From: Cymbidium sinense
Taxonomy: Eukaryota; Streptophyta; Magnoliopsida; Asparagales; Orchidaceae
Assembly: GCA_021442155.1 (NCBI GenBank)
Contig: CM038222.1
Coordinates: 54,803,352 to 54,867,351, forward strand
DNA: 64,000 nucleotides
Direction: 5' to 3'
Shown: one piece after another, positions 47,301 to 61,304 of the stretch
How the letters are laid out: each line of letters opens with the position of its first letter
How positions within the stretch are numbered: position 1 is the stretch's first letter
Notes under the pieces: model-generated
What the model was told of the DNA's origin: nothing
Databases searched by the model: none
Seen by the model: the letters and a program-made list of their open reading frames with translations, nothing else
Program-made: the position numbers and the translations under genes

Positions 47301-49639
47301 AATCCAACATAAGCCTTTCAAGTAAAAAATCTTGAACTTAGCCAAATCAATTTCAAATCAAGCTAAACTTTTGATTTTCCTTCATGATTCAATCAATCCT
47401 TCAATCATTAATCCAAATATAAATACAAACTTCAACCACTTAATCAAAACTCAATTAAAAAATCAAGCCAAAATCCATTTAATGTTCACCCGTTGAACTT
47501 GAAATTGTCAAATGAATCAAAACCCATTTGACTTCAAACCACTTGTGAATGGATTTATATTTCAATCATAAGTCCATATACAAGTTCAATCAAACTCAAA
47601 TCAAGCTTTGACCAAGCCATTTGACCCACTTAGGCTCACTTGACCCAAAGTGACCTAAAGAACCCTTATGAGCCAAATTCTAATCCTAACCAAATTGGAT
47701 TGAATCAAACTCACCTATGCCCCTCATCATGATCAACAATCATCATGAGATGATCAATCACCCAAATTGGATCAAACCAAGTCAAATCTAAGGGTTGACC
47801 AAGTCAACACTTAGCCAAAATGAAACCTAACATAGCAAAATCCTCCATAGACAAATTGATTGAAACCATTGATCTTAGTTCATTCATGACCAATGTTTGA
47901 ACTTGACCAAGTCAACATTTGAGCCTAACCTAGCACAATTGGCCACTTGACCCAAGTTGACCCAACTTGACCTAAAAAGTCAAAATATGTCAAAACTTGA
48001 TCTAAGCCAAATTGATTGAAGCCAATGGGTCAAGTTCACTCCAAATCACTTGTTGAACTTGACCAAAACCTCTATTGGCCAACTAGACCTAACCTAGCCC
48101 AATTGACCTTGAACCCAACTTGACTTAAAGGGTCATGTTGAGCCAAATTTGAATTTAACCAAAATTGATTGGAAATAAAGATACCAATCCACTTTATATG
48201 ACTAACCAAATCTAAACCTACCCATGACTTGAAATAAATGGTCAAATTGGTCAAGTTGACCAATTTGACCTAAATGAAGTCATATGAACCAAATTCAAAC
48301 TTAAACCAAATTGAATCAAACCAAAGCCACCAAAATATTTTAAATGGTCATATGAACTTGACCCAACCCTTAGATTGATCCAATTTGACTAATTGGTCAA
48401 CAAAGTTGACCCATTTTGACCTAAATGGGTCAACATGAGCCAAACCATACCAAATGAACTCCAAATCTAATGAAACTTGGCAAACCTATTTTCTCAACAT
48501 ACCCAACATATTCAAATTCAAAAATAAGCCAAATGACCATTATACCTCTAGGCCATAGAATAAATTTTGGTCAAATCCAAGGGGAATTTGGTCAATTCCT
48601 CTTCATACCTACTTGATACATTCCTAATAGGTCAAGTAAACCCTATGGAGGGTGGTACACCCAACCTAATGGGTTTGGGTTAGCCCAACTTGACCCAAGG
48701 GCCAAACTGACCATGTGGCTTGAAATGGGCACATGGGAATCATGTCTCCACTCAAATGGAGCACATGGCCACTCCACTAATCCACTTTGTAGCCTATAAC
48801 GAACTCAATAATATCCTAAATGACCTAACAAACCCACTACCTAAGCTCAACTGGATCAAAATGGCTCCACTCTTCTCGGCCGTCCGATTGCCAAAAGGGA
48901 AGATATACCCCCCTAATTCATTTGAATCTTCATAGCCTCATTGTCAATTGACTAAGGGAGAGTCATAAGAGCCATTAGCAAGAGTTCCTAAGCTTCCTAG
49001 AGGGATTTTGAAGTGGCCATTTCTTGATTTTCCTTAAGTGAAAATAGGGGAGCTCCACTGATTTCCCAATTATCTCCATACTCAATCTTAACCAAATTCA
49101 CTTTGCACACTCCATTAGAGGATCAAGTTGATCTTGACAAAGCCCTTTCCCAAGCTCCAAAGGCAAGGGAAGATCCACTTCAATCAAAATCGAGCTCACT
49201 AGGAGGAGGAGTTGCTCCATAGAGCTATTCACTCAACCTCAAGAGTTAAAACTTTCACCAAAGCTTTGTCTGAACCAGACGAAGCTTCTCCAAGGGAATC
49301 GAGCACCGGTGATCACGTCCGTTGAGGTTAGACATTTTTTTATCACTAAACTCAATGTGGTATGGAGCTTTGTAAAAGAAATTTTAATGGCATGAAGTTT
49401 CAACCATTAGATGTGTTTGCCATTAGGTTTAGATGGTGTGTGTAAAATTTCATCCCAATCCGAGCTCAACCGAGCTCGGATCATGGCTTTAAGCATGGAC
49501 ATCCTCCATGGCTTTAAGCAATGGGAGGGATGGATCTTTGGCCATCCATTCATACATTTTGGTTGGACGACTAAGATTAAATCTTATTTTATAATTCATT
49601 TTATCCCCTAAATGGCAATCTCACCATCCGATCCTTGAT

Positions 49640-49760
49640 CGACGGAAGGCAAAAGAAATTGCCGCCACGCGACACTATGACGTGACATTTAAGTAGCCAC
49701 TCATGAAGTGCCACATGTAAAGTGCAGCCGCATCTGCGCTTGCGTGTCACGTCGTAGGAT
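49640..49760 (+). promoter_or_regulatory. Conserved GC-rich block with ACGT cores; possible promoter part of the arm
   Basis: In otherwise AT-rich DNA this block holds CGCGACACTATGACGTGACA, TTTAAGT and GTGTCACGTCG. Matching GC-rich blocks sit at the same place in copy A (about 7810-7870), block 1 left arm (26420-26490) and block 1 right arm (33620-33710, with TGACGTG and TTTAAGT). The block 2 right arm (58580-58640) has lost most of it. ACGT cores bind plant bZIP factors. A promoter role is inference. Confidence 0.3.
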
Positions 49761-52700
49761 TTGGGAATTAATTAAGGTTTAAAAATTCTAAATTAATTAC
49801 TTAACCTTCTAAAATTCATATCTCTCTGATGAAAAATTAGAAAAATATGAGGTAAATTGACACTGAATGATAATTCAATCTAGAATATTTGAAATTGGTT
49901 TTAATGGATTTTGAATAGCATCTTTCTTTCATTTTGGGTTTTATTGGAAATCTTAATTTGTTAATTACTCTCTAATTAATCCACTGATTAATCTCAAACT
50001 TCATGAGTGTATTTTGGGGGATGACATCTACCTCCCCTAATTTCTTAGGATTTATTGGTGGCTTAATTGGGGAAATTGCTAATTCATTTCCTAATTACCC
50101 CTTTATGTAATTAAGGATAATTAAGGGTTTGATTAGTGGTTTAATCTTTTATTGAAGTTGATTAAAGTCTATTTTAGTGAATAGGAGGTTTAGGGATAAA
50201 TTTTGGGGTGTTTCCCTTAAGTTATTCCTTAAACTCCCTTTTCTTTCTTAGTCCTCTCTAAGTTAAAGGATAATTCACTAATTACCCTCTTAATTAATTT
50301 CTTAAAATTCTAAAACTTTTAGAACTTAATTAATCTACTTGGGGTAGATGCTTAGGGTGTTAAAGAGCCTAAGTTCAATTAAGGAAATTAAAATTCAACT
50401 CATATTTGTGAGGGGTGTTTTGAAATTACTTAAGTTAAACCCCTTAGCTTAATTAATCATTAATCATGAGCCAAATTGCATTTGACCCCTTTCTTCCTAG
50501 GTGCACTGCAAATTTAAATTCCTTGTAAGGGTTTATGTCATCTCATTGGCTTATAATTATTTGATTAACTATGCTAAGGTGGTGTAGGTAAGGGGTAATT
50601 AACATGCTTAATTCATACCTTAATCTAATCAAAATATAAAATGAATCTAATCATCTAAAATTGAACAAAATGTTAAACACATGTGGAATGGGTTAGGAAT
50701 AGTAAACTCACTTCATATTTTCAAAATTAAATCAAATTCAAAATCAAATAAAAGTCACATTAAATAAACTTTGATTTACTTTAAGCTTTCTTATTTCATA
50801 TGATTAACTTTAGGATTTAATTAAAGTGAATGTGTTTACATGCTTTCATTGCTTTAGTTCTTTCCCAATATGCTAAACATGTATGTAATATGGTTTCATG
50901 CATCCATGCTTTTCAAAAATCAAATTTAAAATAAAAATATTTCTTTTATGTCAAATTGCATGTGTATTGCTCAAGTAAGAATATGAGTCACTATTATCAC
51001 TATTTAATTCAAAAATATATGAATTAATTATCAAAACTTAAAGTGTGTTACTTATATCTTACTTATAAGTTTACATGTGAGTAAAATATAAGGATGTGCT
51101 TAGTGTAAGTCTTCCTTCTCCTCTCTTTTAGTATAGTTTTGAATAGGAATTGGCAAAGTGTATGGTTCATTTGAAAAGAACCTAACACTTGCCTAATTTC
51201 ATATCCTATTCATTCCTATACTATCACTTAAGAGGGATACTTATGCTTGCACATATAAATTGCATAAACCAAAATAAAATCAACCAACATAAACTTTTGC
51301 ATTCTTTCTTTTCCATTCATTTCTTTTGTACATATGCATGTATTTAAGGAAAGTGGTATATTAGCCTCAACAAACCCGGAGTTGTGAGACTTTAAGTAGC
51401 CCTAAATAGGTCTTGTACCTTACACCTCTAGTTAACAATGTCATCATACTCACTTATGCCTTTCATACATTCATATGTGCATGTGAAAGTTGGATAAGAA
51501 ATCCCTTTGCTACTTAATGAAAATCATGCATCATAAATTTTCAAATTTTCTTAAATGAATTACTTAGCTTGCATCATAAAGTGTGTTAAACATTCCCATT
51601 TGTATGTATATATATGATTATGACTCATTCATATGCATGTTACACATGTTGGGAAAGAAATGAAGTGATGTATGTTTTGTGAATTTAGTTCATTTTACTT
51701 AATCTTAAAATGCCTTTTTTTAATAGGTTTGTTTAGAGTTCATCTAAACTTTGGATTAATTAAAACACTTAATTAAAACATTCACTATGCAAAACTAAAA
51801 CATGAATCCACTTTAGAAGTTACTTAAAGGAAGGAAGTTCTCTTCTCTTTCCCTCTACAACTTAGTAATTAATTGTAGGATTCACTTGAACCAAATCAAA
51901 AATATAAAATAAAATCAATCCAAAATAATTAAATAACTTAAATGAAACCCCCCTCTAAGTTGAACATGCTTCACACTTAGAAAATTCTAACTTAAAGCCA
52001 TTGCTAAGCATACCACACAAACTTCCAAAGCACACACATTAGGCTAAGTCACCACTTCTAGCTTTAGGTTAGAGCATGGTTTGATGCTTTTATTTTGTGA
52101 TATATGTTTTATTTTGGATGTTATGTATGCGTAGAATGAATGGTAGGGTGTTCTTAGTCTAACCATTGTCTTAAGGAATTGTGCTTGTAATAAATAAAAA
52201 TATGAATGCTTTTGCTGTGCAGGTGCTTATACTCCTTAGCATAATCTAATAGCTAGGTGGACTTAGTCACCCATGTGTGGGGTGATAAGTCCAATATACA
52301 TGCTTGAGATTTGGTGGTTTGTTTAGCTAACCTTTATTTTGCAGATGTTAGCGATATTTATTTTTCCTTTTCATGTAATTTTTACAATTAAAATTTTGGA
52401 ATGATTGTTATGGTGATTAGGATGAACATTGTTCATAAGATCTTATCTTATGTATTATGTGAAGCCCTTGGAGCATCCACCTTTCAATCATCCAGAAGAA
52501 GGAACCAAAGAAGAAAGAAGAAAAGAAGAATGAATAAATGAAGCTTGAAGACCCCCATAATATTGAGTTGCTTGCTTAATTGTATTTAATTCATTTGTAA
52601 CCTAGGTTGTATAAGGGTAGTGCTCAGCTACCTAATTTGTTTTCAGATTTGTACAGTGGTACCCGACCACAATGGTCTCTTATTTCTTTTATGATTAGCT

Positions 52701-53880
52701 TTATAAATTGATTGATGATTTGTTTAGCTTGTGCATTAAGTGGTATCCCTTTCCTAGTTTCTTCCTTGCTTTATGTATGGCCTGGATGTGGATTAGGCTC
52801 TTAAGGAAAAATAAATCTTTTACCAAATTTGAAAATTCAAAACTAAAAATAAAAGAACTCATAACCTCACCTAAAGCTTAGGCTAAAAATCAAGATAAAA
52901 GAATTAGCAACCCTTTAGCTGGATGAGTACTTTTATAACATCATGCATAAATGCATATTATTTTCACTCTTGATTGGGGGGCTTCCACATTTTTCAGAGA
53001 AACTTGGCTTGACCTTTGAGAGCCATTGTGGAAATACACCTCTAACCTTCTCACCAATTTTGGCCAATAATCTTATTTCTCATGCATTAGGCATATGAAT
53101 CTTATTAGCCTGAATCAAAATGATTGTCCAAAAAAATAAAGATAAAATAAAATCTGAATTGCATTAGATTTAGGTCATTTGAAGCATACCCTTACATGAC
53201 TAGTCTCTATAGGGAGTGAGTTTAAGGGCTTAGTCTCTTTCTAAATAAATAACAGCCTAACTATCTTACATAAAGCATATGACTTACCTACATGAATTTA
53301 AAATTGTAGGAGTTAGTGCCCACCCCCAACAAGTCCAAACAAAGATTTATCCTCTTATGGAGGCAAACCAAATTCCCATTTTGCCTTAGATTTAGGTTGT
53401 GCTTTGCCCTTGCTAAAGCTCTCTAGATTTAGGTTCTATGGTCGCTTTCCTTTGTAGGCCAAAGCATAAATCCTCACCCTTAAGCATTTCCTTCTTTATG
53501 GAATCATAAGCCCCTAAATTTCTAATGAAAAATTCAGCTCAAATAAATTAAATCAATTTCAAAAAATACAAAGCCCAACTATAAGATAGTTTGAGATGTT
53601 GTTTTACATCATGGACATCTCCTACTTATCTTCCTTTAGCTTCAATAATAACTCTCTGATCAATTCCATTTGATCTTCCAAAATAAGCTAATGATTGATA
53701 ATCCTACCTATTGAAATCTTTGGAGACAATGATCATATACCTTAATCGAGTATATTTTGGGGACTCATTCCTAAGGATGTAATTAACTATGAGAGCTTTC
53801 TGAGGAACTTAATGAACCCAATTTAAAATAAACCCTACTTTACTTTTCCATTTAAAGTATGTGAAGAATCCATTACCTTC

Positions 53881-55505
53881 CTATGCAAGCTACCATTGTC
53901 TTCCTTGGCAGGAATGCATCTAAGATGATCTGAAGTTTTGCCAACTCTACTTATTACCACTATGGGAGAAGGCTATCAAGCTAAATTCTATAATCTAACA
54001 CCGCCATCGACTTTTTGATCTTCTTCCTCATTCTATCATTGTGATCATCATTCTGTTTAAGCTAATGTAGGAGGTGTTGAGTTGAATGGATGACATCATC
54101 CTATTCAACTATAATACCTTCTTGACTAGGCTGATCTCTCTGAAGGGAACTCCTAGTATCGACCATGTGGACTTCGATCAAATCCTTAAAAAGGTCATCC
54201 TCATTAGGATCAAATGCTACCCACTCATCCTTAGAATTTGTACGAACACTACCTAAGAGTTCCCTTTTCTTGGCATAGTAAGCGACTACGATCTCATCCA
54301 AGGAATAATTTAAACGTGCTGACATAAACACTCAAGGTTGATCGAAAGGGATGGTCAACAAATGCATCTAACATTTCCTTCCATTGGAGTGCTAGCTCTG
54401 GGAGGGTCATGCTCACTGGAAGAGATATGCTCATGACTACTCATCAGTGGAGTGTTATCCTTGGGGAGATCCACTACCATGGGAACTGTGAGATTATCAC
54501 CTTCACCCTCTAAAATTGCTACTGCCACTGACTTTGATGGTGGAGGTGGTGGTGCCCATGACACTCTTGCCACTTTCTTCACCAAGATTGAAGTAGGAGG
54601 TAGAGTAGAGGAACTCATCCTTACCCGAGTCAGTGGAGTAGATAGAGTGGGATCCTTTGGCCATAGCTGGATCACCAAAGAGGCTGGCCTTTCTCCTGAT
54701 GGGGTTCTGGATCTTGGTGGGAGTGGTGGATGCTGGGAGATGTACGGGTGATGGTGATTGATGAGGAGAGTGGTGTGAAGGTAACATCGAATGCTACTCA
54801 ATGGGAGATCTCTGTGTGTGGCGGGTAGTGCCGGTAAGAACAATCCTATTTGAATGATTGGCCTTGACGAGGGGTTGATCCAAAAAATCCATCAAAGCGA
54901 GGCATTGTAACATACCTTTCCTTCTTGCTTTCTTGAGTAGATTTTTGAGCCTCCACAGCCCTCTCTCTATGGATCCGACCTCTCACACTCCTCAGGGTCA
55001 ATGATTGTAGCTCAAACAAGGTACCAGACTAAGAGAGTCCATATGCTCTGCCAACTTGGCATAGGACAATCCTAAGTCCATCATAGGGCCTCCTATGCTC
55101 CCTATCCAGTGTCTCATAGTATGCCAATGGTGGGGGAGAAGCAGCAATCCTCTGATAGTCTACCTTTCCATTTAAGGCTGAGAGGGGGTGGAACTTATTG
55201 ATGGTTAGAAGTGGAGAGATCTCTCGGGGAGAACCCTCCTCAGCTATGTGTGATGCAGCCTCAAGCTCTCTGGCTGCTCGCTCATGCTCTCACTTAATCT
55301 TGCAATTTTTGTTACAGTGTTGAGTACGAGTGAACAAGGCAGAGTGGGAACTAATACTTACCTCAAAAGTGGAGGAGACTATCTATGAAGCTAAGATAGC
55401 CTTCCCTTTTGGGGTAACCACAAAGGAGGTAGTAGCTCTCGCTGGAGCAATGATAGAGACAGCTGGATGGGTAGATGCTGAAATTATCTCAGAACAAGGT
55501 TTATG
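53881..55505 (-). pseudogene. Coding-like core of block 2, product not recognised
   Basis: Less AT-rich than the arms. On the minus strand a long frame interrupted by two stops runs from about 55300 to 54850 (HERAARELEAASHIAEE, then VDYQRIAASPPPLAYYETLD, DGLRIVLCQVGRAYGLS-stop, then RERAVEAQKSTQESKKERY). It is followed by a proline- and serine-rich frame of 162 codons (54355-54843) and a 76-codon acidic frame (54101-54331, with LDEIVVAYYAKKRELLG and FDPNEDDLFKDLIEV). The frames overlap or shift rather than join. I recognise no domain. Its strand matches the Ty3 element, and it lies between a terminal-repeat arm and the truncated gag. It may be the missing leader or N-terminal gag, or an extra ORF, displaced by the left arm. 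Confidence 0.45.
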
Positions 55506-58500
55506 TGAGGTTATGAGTTGTTAATTTTTAATTTTGAGTCGATTAATTGGATATAAAATTTATTTTTTCCTAAGAGACTAATCTCATCCTGGCCATTCAT
55601 CAACCAATGAAGAAACTAAGAAAATCATGCCATCTTAATGCACAAGCTAAACAAACATCAAATAATTTTATAAAGCTAGCAAAAGAATAAGATGTGAGGG
55701 TACACCAAGATAACCAAAAGAAATGTGGGTAGCGAAGCTCTACCCTTTACAACCTAGATTACAAATGAATAATTATAATAAAAAAGGAATTCATGTTATA
55801 ATTCTTCATCCTTCATTCTTTCATTTCTTCATTCTTTCTTTCTTTCTTTCTTTTTTTCTTCATTTGGACTTGGGATGTAGTTTGCTCCTAGGCTTCACAT
55901 GGTACATAAGATAAAATCTTATGACCAATGTTCACCTTAATTCATCCATAACATTCATTCCAAATCTTAATTGCAAAAATTACATTTAAAGGGAAAGATA
56001 AATCTAACTAAACTTGCAAAATAGAGATTAGCTAAGCATACCACACAACCCAAGCAGTTATAGGAACAAATTTGGACTTAGCACCCTACACATGGGTAAC
56101 TAGGTCCACCTATCCAAATTTGGATCATGCTTAGAGGTATAAGCAACTTGCACAGCAAAATTATTTATATTTTTATTACAACTGCCTCTTAAGCATAATC
56201 CCCTGCATAAGACATGATTAGACTAAGATCATCCTATTATTTAGTTCATGCACATGCACCTAACATCCGGTCTAAAATATTACATCATAAATCAAAATTA
56301 GGCATCAAACCATGCACCTCTCTAACATAGAGCTAGAAATGGGACTTAGCCTAATGTGTGATTTAAGTTTTGTAGCATGTCTTAGCTAGGCTTTAAGGTT
56401 GGAATTTTTTTAAGTGTGAAGGATTCAACTTAGAGGGTGGTTTCATTTAAGTGATTTAGTGATTTGTTAATTTTATTTGATGGTTTGATTTGGTTCAAAT
56501 GAACCTACATTAATTACTAAGTGTTGTAAAGAGAAGAAAACTTCTATTTCATCTGTGCCTTAAGTAGTTTTTAAGGTAGATTCATTAATGATTTTTTTAG
56601 TGAATATTTTATTAAGTGTTTTAATTAACCCTAAGTTTAGATTTGCTCTAAATAAACCTATTCAATAAGAAAGACATCTTAGGATTAGTTAAGGTGAATT
56701 ACTATCACATAACACACAACCATTTATTTCTTTCCACCATGTATATCATGCATATGAATAATCCTAAGCATATTTATATATACAATGCAAATCTTAGCAC
56801 ACCTTAATGATGAATGCAAAGTGATGTTATTTAAGAAAATTTAGATATTCCATGAATAAATATTTTTGTTAAGTAGAAGAGAGGGATTCTTTTATTGATA
56901 AATCAAATACACATCTATATGTATAAAATACATAAGTGAGTATGGTGCCATTATTTTTAACACCATGGGTATAAGGTACAAGACCTACTTGGGACTGCTT
57001 AAAACCTCACAACCCCTGGATGTCCGGACTAATATACCACTTTTCTTAAATACAATTGCATGTACAAAAAGAAATAAATGGATGAAGGATCATGCAAAAG
57101 ATTTTGTTTGTTTGATTTGATTGTATATGCAATGTGAAGATCCTTCTTAATTCATAACATAGGAGTGTATAAGAAATAGATTTAAGCAAGTGTTATGTTC
57201 TTTCATTGAACTATACACTTTGTAAATCTTAACAAACCCATGTTAAGAAAGGAGAAGAAAATCACGTAACACATTTTATGTTATAATCACATGCAAGTTT
57301 ATAAGTATTTATAAGTAGCATACCTCCATTCATAATCTTTGATATATAAGTTTTGAAAATAATTTTGGTTTAATAGTGATAATAGCCACCCATATTCTTA
57401 CTTTAACCAAAACATACAATTTGACATGAAGGAAATATTTTATTTAATTTGATTTTTTTAAAAGAAATGAATGCATGATTTCATATGGCACAAAACATTT
57501 AGCATGCTTGGAAAGAAATAAAGAGATGTAAGCATATGGCTTCATTCACCCTAATTAATTCCTAAAGATAATCCTATAAAATAAGATCATTTAAAGTGAA
57601 TCAAAATTCTTTAAAGAGATTTTTATTTTTGAATTTGATTTGACTTAGGAAATGTGAAAAGAGTTTGCTGGTCCTAACCCATTTCCCCCATATGTGAATT
57701 AGTTTAGTTTAATTTTAGAACAATAAGATTGATTTTATGTTTTATTTAGTTTAAGGTGTGAATTAAATCCATTAATTACCCCTTACCTACACCACTTTAA
57801 CATAATTAATCAAATAATTATGAGTCAACATATGATATGCAATCACATGGAATTTAAATAAAAAATGCACCTAAGAAATAAAGGCCTAATGCAGTTGACT
57901 CACAATTATAAATTAATTAAGCTAAAGAGTTTTAATTAAGTACTTTCATAACCTTCTCACACATATGAGTTGGAAATGATTTCCTCAAACTTACCTTAAG
58001 CTTTTGAACACCTAAGGATTTACCCAACAAGAGATTGATTAACTTGATTGATTTGAAAGTTTTATTAGACCACTAAGTAGATCATTAGTGTATTAATCTT
58101 ATGTTTGGTTTAAGGAAGAAAGCGGTTTAGGGAATAACTTTGGGAAAATATCTCAAACTCATTCCATAAACCTCCCCTTACTCAAACAATATTTATTATT
58201 ATATGGGAAAAACCACATTCATAGATTACAATTTACAAGGGGTGAGAGGTTCATTAATTAATTTTCCTAATTAACCTAATAAATTCCAACAAAATAGGGA
58301 GTCATAAGTCCGCCACTAAACATGTTTGAGAAAGAATTAATGATGAATTAGGATTAAAGGTAATTTAATTTTAATTATACTCTAATTAAGGAAAATTCAC
58401 TTTCAAAATCAATTAGAAATAATTTGGATTCCCTTGAATTATCCTTAAAATGAACTTGAGTTTGCATTTTGGATTTTATATATTTAATATGAATTTATAA

Positions 58501-61304
58501 AGTTTCATGATTATTGGTTAATTAGAATTTATAAATTAATTTTCGAGGATAGAAGGGGTTTCATGTGAGAATTTGTTATTTAAGTTGTATCGTAGCATCA
58601 ACGACAACACACTTTCCTGGGTGTCATTGATGGCTTGGGGGTTCCATGGCTTTAAAGGTTTTAATTAGGGTGCCCATCCAAAACATGGGGATGGAAGGCC
58701 TATGATTCATCCATACCTAATGGGAGTGAGTCCGTTATCCTGCTTGATTCGAGCTCACCTAAGCTCAGATTAGGCTGAGATTCATCCCACACCATCAATA
58801 GGTATAGAGAAGAAGATCCAATAGCTAAGATCTAATGGGATTACAATTCCTTTCACAAAAGACCAAGCAATTTTCAACTTAGAATTGGTTTGAGTCATAC
58901 CTCATTGGAGGATATGTTCAAGCAAGAGGAGGTCAAGTGGAAAAGATGCTATGTTGAAAGTTTCAAGTTTTGATTTGAAGTGAATGTTAACCAAGCTTTC
59001 AATGACTTGAAACTTTGATCAAGATTTGGTCAAGACTTGAGAAACATTGTGAGCTTGACTTACTTGATGGTGCTTACAAAGTGAATTGAGGTTTGTGGAG
59101 AATGGTAAGTGAAAGTTTTTATTTTAGTTTTCAAGAAATTTGAGAGGAGAAATTCAAATTAGCAGAATGCTTGCCAGCTTGGAGAAGCTTGGTTTAGTTC
59201 TGTGGCTCACCAAATTTAGAGTTTGTCCTTTGAGTCAATGAGGGGAGTATATCTACTTGGATTGGATGGTTGAGAGCCATCTTGTCATTTTCCTCAATTT
59301 TGAATTGAATGGGTGTTTTATGAGGACCATGTGCTAGGTTTTGAGAGTGGAGGAGACGAGTATGTGCTGGGGTGAGTGATGGAGTGATCAAAGTGGAGAA
59401 TTTCCATGAGGGGTCGAGCAAGGTCATGGCTGACCCAAACCCATTGATGTTCACCATGCTTGGCATCCAAATGGACCATTAGGAAGATGCCATGGCCATG
59501 AGAGAATTGCCCAAATTCAATTTGGCCATAGTTATTTTGTCTGGTAAAATGGTCATTTTTAACCTTTATTTTGATTTGGGGAGATTTAAGATGTTTCAAA
59601 AATAGGTTGGGCCAAATTTGGAGTTCATTTTATATGATTTGGCTTAAGTTGATCCATTTAGGTCAAATTGGGTCAAACTAAGGGTAGGGTTAAGTTCATA
59701 AGATCATTTAGAGCCTATGGGTCTCATTGGTTTGGTTCAATTTGATTTATATTTAGTTTTGGTTCATTTAGGTTCATTTAGGTCAAATGGGTCAAGTTGA
59801 CTAATTTGACATATTTGACCTAATTGGGTTAGGTCATGGGTTGGTTTAGGCTTGGTTGATCATTTGAAATATTTTGCAAGCTTTGGTTTCAATTAATTTG
59901 GCTTGTGGAAGATTTTGGCTAGTTTAGATTTCATTTAGGTTGAGTGTTGACTTTATCAAAGGCTAGGTTTGACATAGTTTGACCTAATTTGAGTGATTGA
60001 TCATCCTAGGATGATTATTGCTCACAATACGAGGCTTAGATAGGCTTAGTTTAATCCAATTTAGGTTGGATTAGAATTTGGCTCTAAAAGGTGCTTTAGG
60101 TCACTTTGGGTCAAGTGAGCCTAAGTGGGTCAATTGGCTTGCTCAAAGCTTTATTTAAGTTTGGTTGAACTCACATATGGACTTATGATTTGAAATATAA
60201 ATCTAATTTTGGTGATTTAGAGTCAAATGGGTTTTGATTCATTTGACAATTTCAAGTTCAAAGGATGAACATTTTGACTTGGTTGGTTGGATTTGATTTA
60301 ATGATTAAAGTTTATTTTATATTTAGTTTGTGACTGAAGGATTGATTGTTTGAAGAGAAAATCCAAGAGTTTGGATTGATTTGAGTTTGATTTGGCTAAG
60401 TTCAAGAATTTGACTGAAAGGGTATATGTTAGATTTATGTTAGATTTGAATATGAGCTTTGAATTTAGTTTTGGTTATTTGAATTTATATCATTTATATT
60501 TGTGAATATAAATAGAATATAAATAGGAGAAAATATTTTGAGTTTGGAGTGATTGGAATTTGATTTGTTAAGTTCAAGATTTGACTTGAAAGAGTTTAAG
60601 TCAGTTTAGGTTGACTTTGATTTGAGTTTGAATTTAGTTTTGGTTATTTGAATTTATATTTTATTTATATTTGTGAATATAAATGAGAATATAAATGGGT
60701 TATGAGAAAATCTTCAATTTGGAGTGATTTGAATTTGGTTTGGGCTAAGTCCATAAGATGAAATGGGCTTAGAAAGATTTTGATTTGGAATTCAATCATG
60801 GTTTCAATCATTTGGGAATTGGTTCATGATTTGACAAAATCCATTGAGTTGAAATTGGTTTAAGTTTGATTTGAGCTAAGTCCATAAGATGAAATCAAAA
60901 TGTTGGAAAGACTTTGGATTTAGAATTGATAAGGAATTTGAAGTTGATTTGAGTTTGAAGTTGATTTGAATTTGTAGGTGGTTTGAATTTGAAGTTGGTT
61001 TGAATTTGAAGTTGGAATAAATTTGAAGTTGGTTTGAATTTGAAGTTGATTTGAATTTGAATTTGGTTTGAGTTTGAAGTTTGACTTGAAAGAGGGAAGT
61101 AAAGATTTGGTTCAAGCTATAGGGTAGACAAGTTTTCCTAATACCCTTAAGGCATAATCTATTCTATGTCACTTTCTAAGTCTCTAGGTTAAGTGTTCAT
61201 CACCAATCACTAGAAGTATCAATACTAAGGAACTCTTAATGTCCAAGAGAAATTCTATGTCATGATGGAGAGGTTGAAAGCTCACTCCAAAAGTGAGGTC
61301 AACA
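55506..61304 (-). repeat. Right arm of block 2
   Basis: About 5.8 kb reading leftwards from TGTTGACC at 61304. It ends in the core at AACTCATAACCTCAC, which equals arm position 52870. It therefore lacks the inner 1 kb present in the left arm. One subrepeat copy lies near 56970-57030. A (CTTT)n tract is at 55826-55860. Confidence 0.65.
60930..61085. repeat. Short tandem repeat, unit about 18-20 bp
   Basis: TTTGAATTTGAAGTTGGTT and close variants are repeated about eight times. This produces a false Ser-Asn-Phe-Lys-rich open frame on the minus strand. Confidence 0.85.

Larger units (their letters stand above)
46262..53880 (+). repeat. Left arm of block 2
   Basis: About 7.6 kb from TGTTGACC to a segment shared with copy A and with block 1 (GATGTAATTAACTA at about 53780, AAACCCTACTTTACTTTTCC at about 53830). 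It contains four units of a 170-180 bp tandem repeat near its start and one copy of the 240-bp subrepeat (about 51360-51430). Confidence 0.65.
46262..61304. mobile_element. Giant inverted (palindromic) terminal block 2, 15.0 kb
   Basis: It has the same outer ends as block 1: TGTTGACCTCA at 46262 and TGAGGTCAACA ending at 61304. Mirror landmarks are AAGTCACCACTTCTAG (52040) against its partner near 56340, GGTACATAAGATAAAATCTTA (about 55905) against a partner near 52440, the TTGACC-rich zones (47460-48560 against 59580-60300) and the GAGCTC blocks (49460 against 58750). Arms differ at perhaps one base in four or five. It has a core of about 1.6 kb between arms, absent from block 1, with coding-like minus-strand sequence. 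Left flank: Ty3 gag. Right flank: the 3' UTR of another Ty3 copy. No target duplication is evident (ATGAG against AAAGG). Confidence 0.75.

Noticed and set aside
54452..54751. Plus-strand 99-codon frame in the core of block 2
   Set aside because: It is the antisense shadow of the minus-strand proline/serine-rich frame, whose strand matches the Ty3 element.
60876..61115. 79-codon frame rich in Ser, Asn, Phe and Lys
   Set aside because: It is the translation of an 18-20 bp tandem repeat in the repeat arm.
46262..61304. Independent DNA transposon with giant terminal inverted repeats inserted into gag
   Set aside because: It is not excluded, but less favoured: gag does not resume on the right side, there is no target duplication, and the right junction is the same as at 36834.
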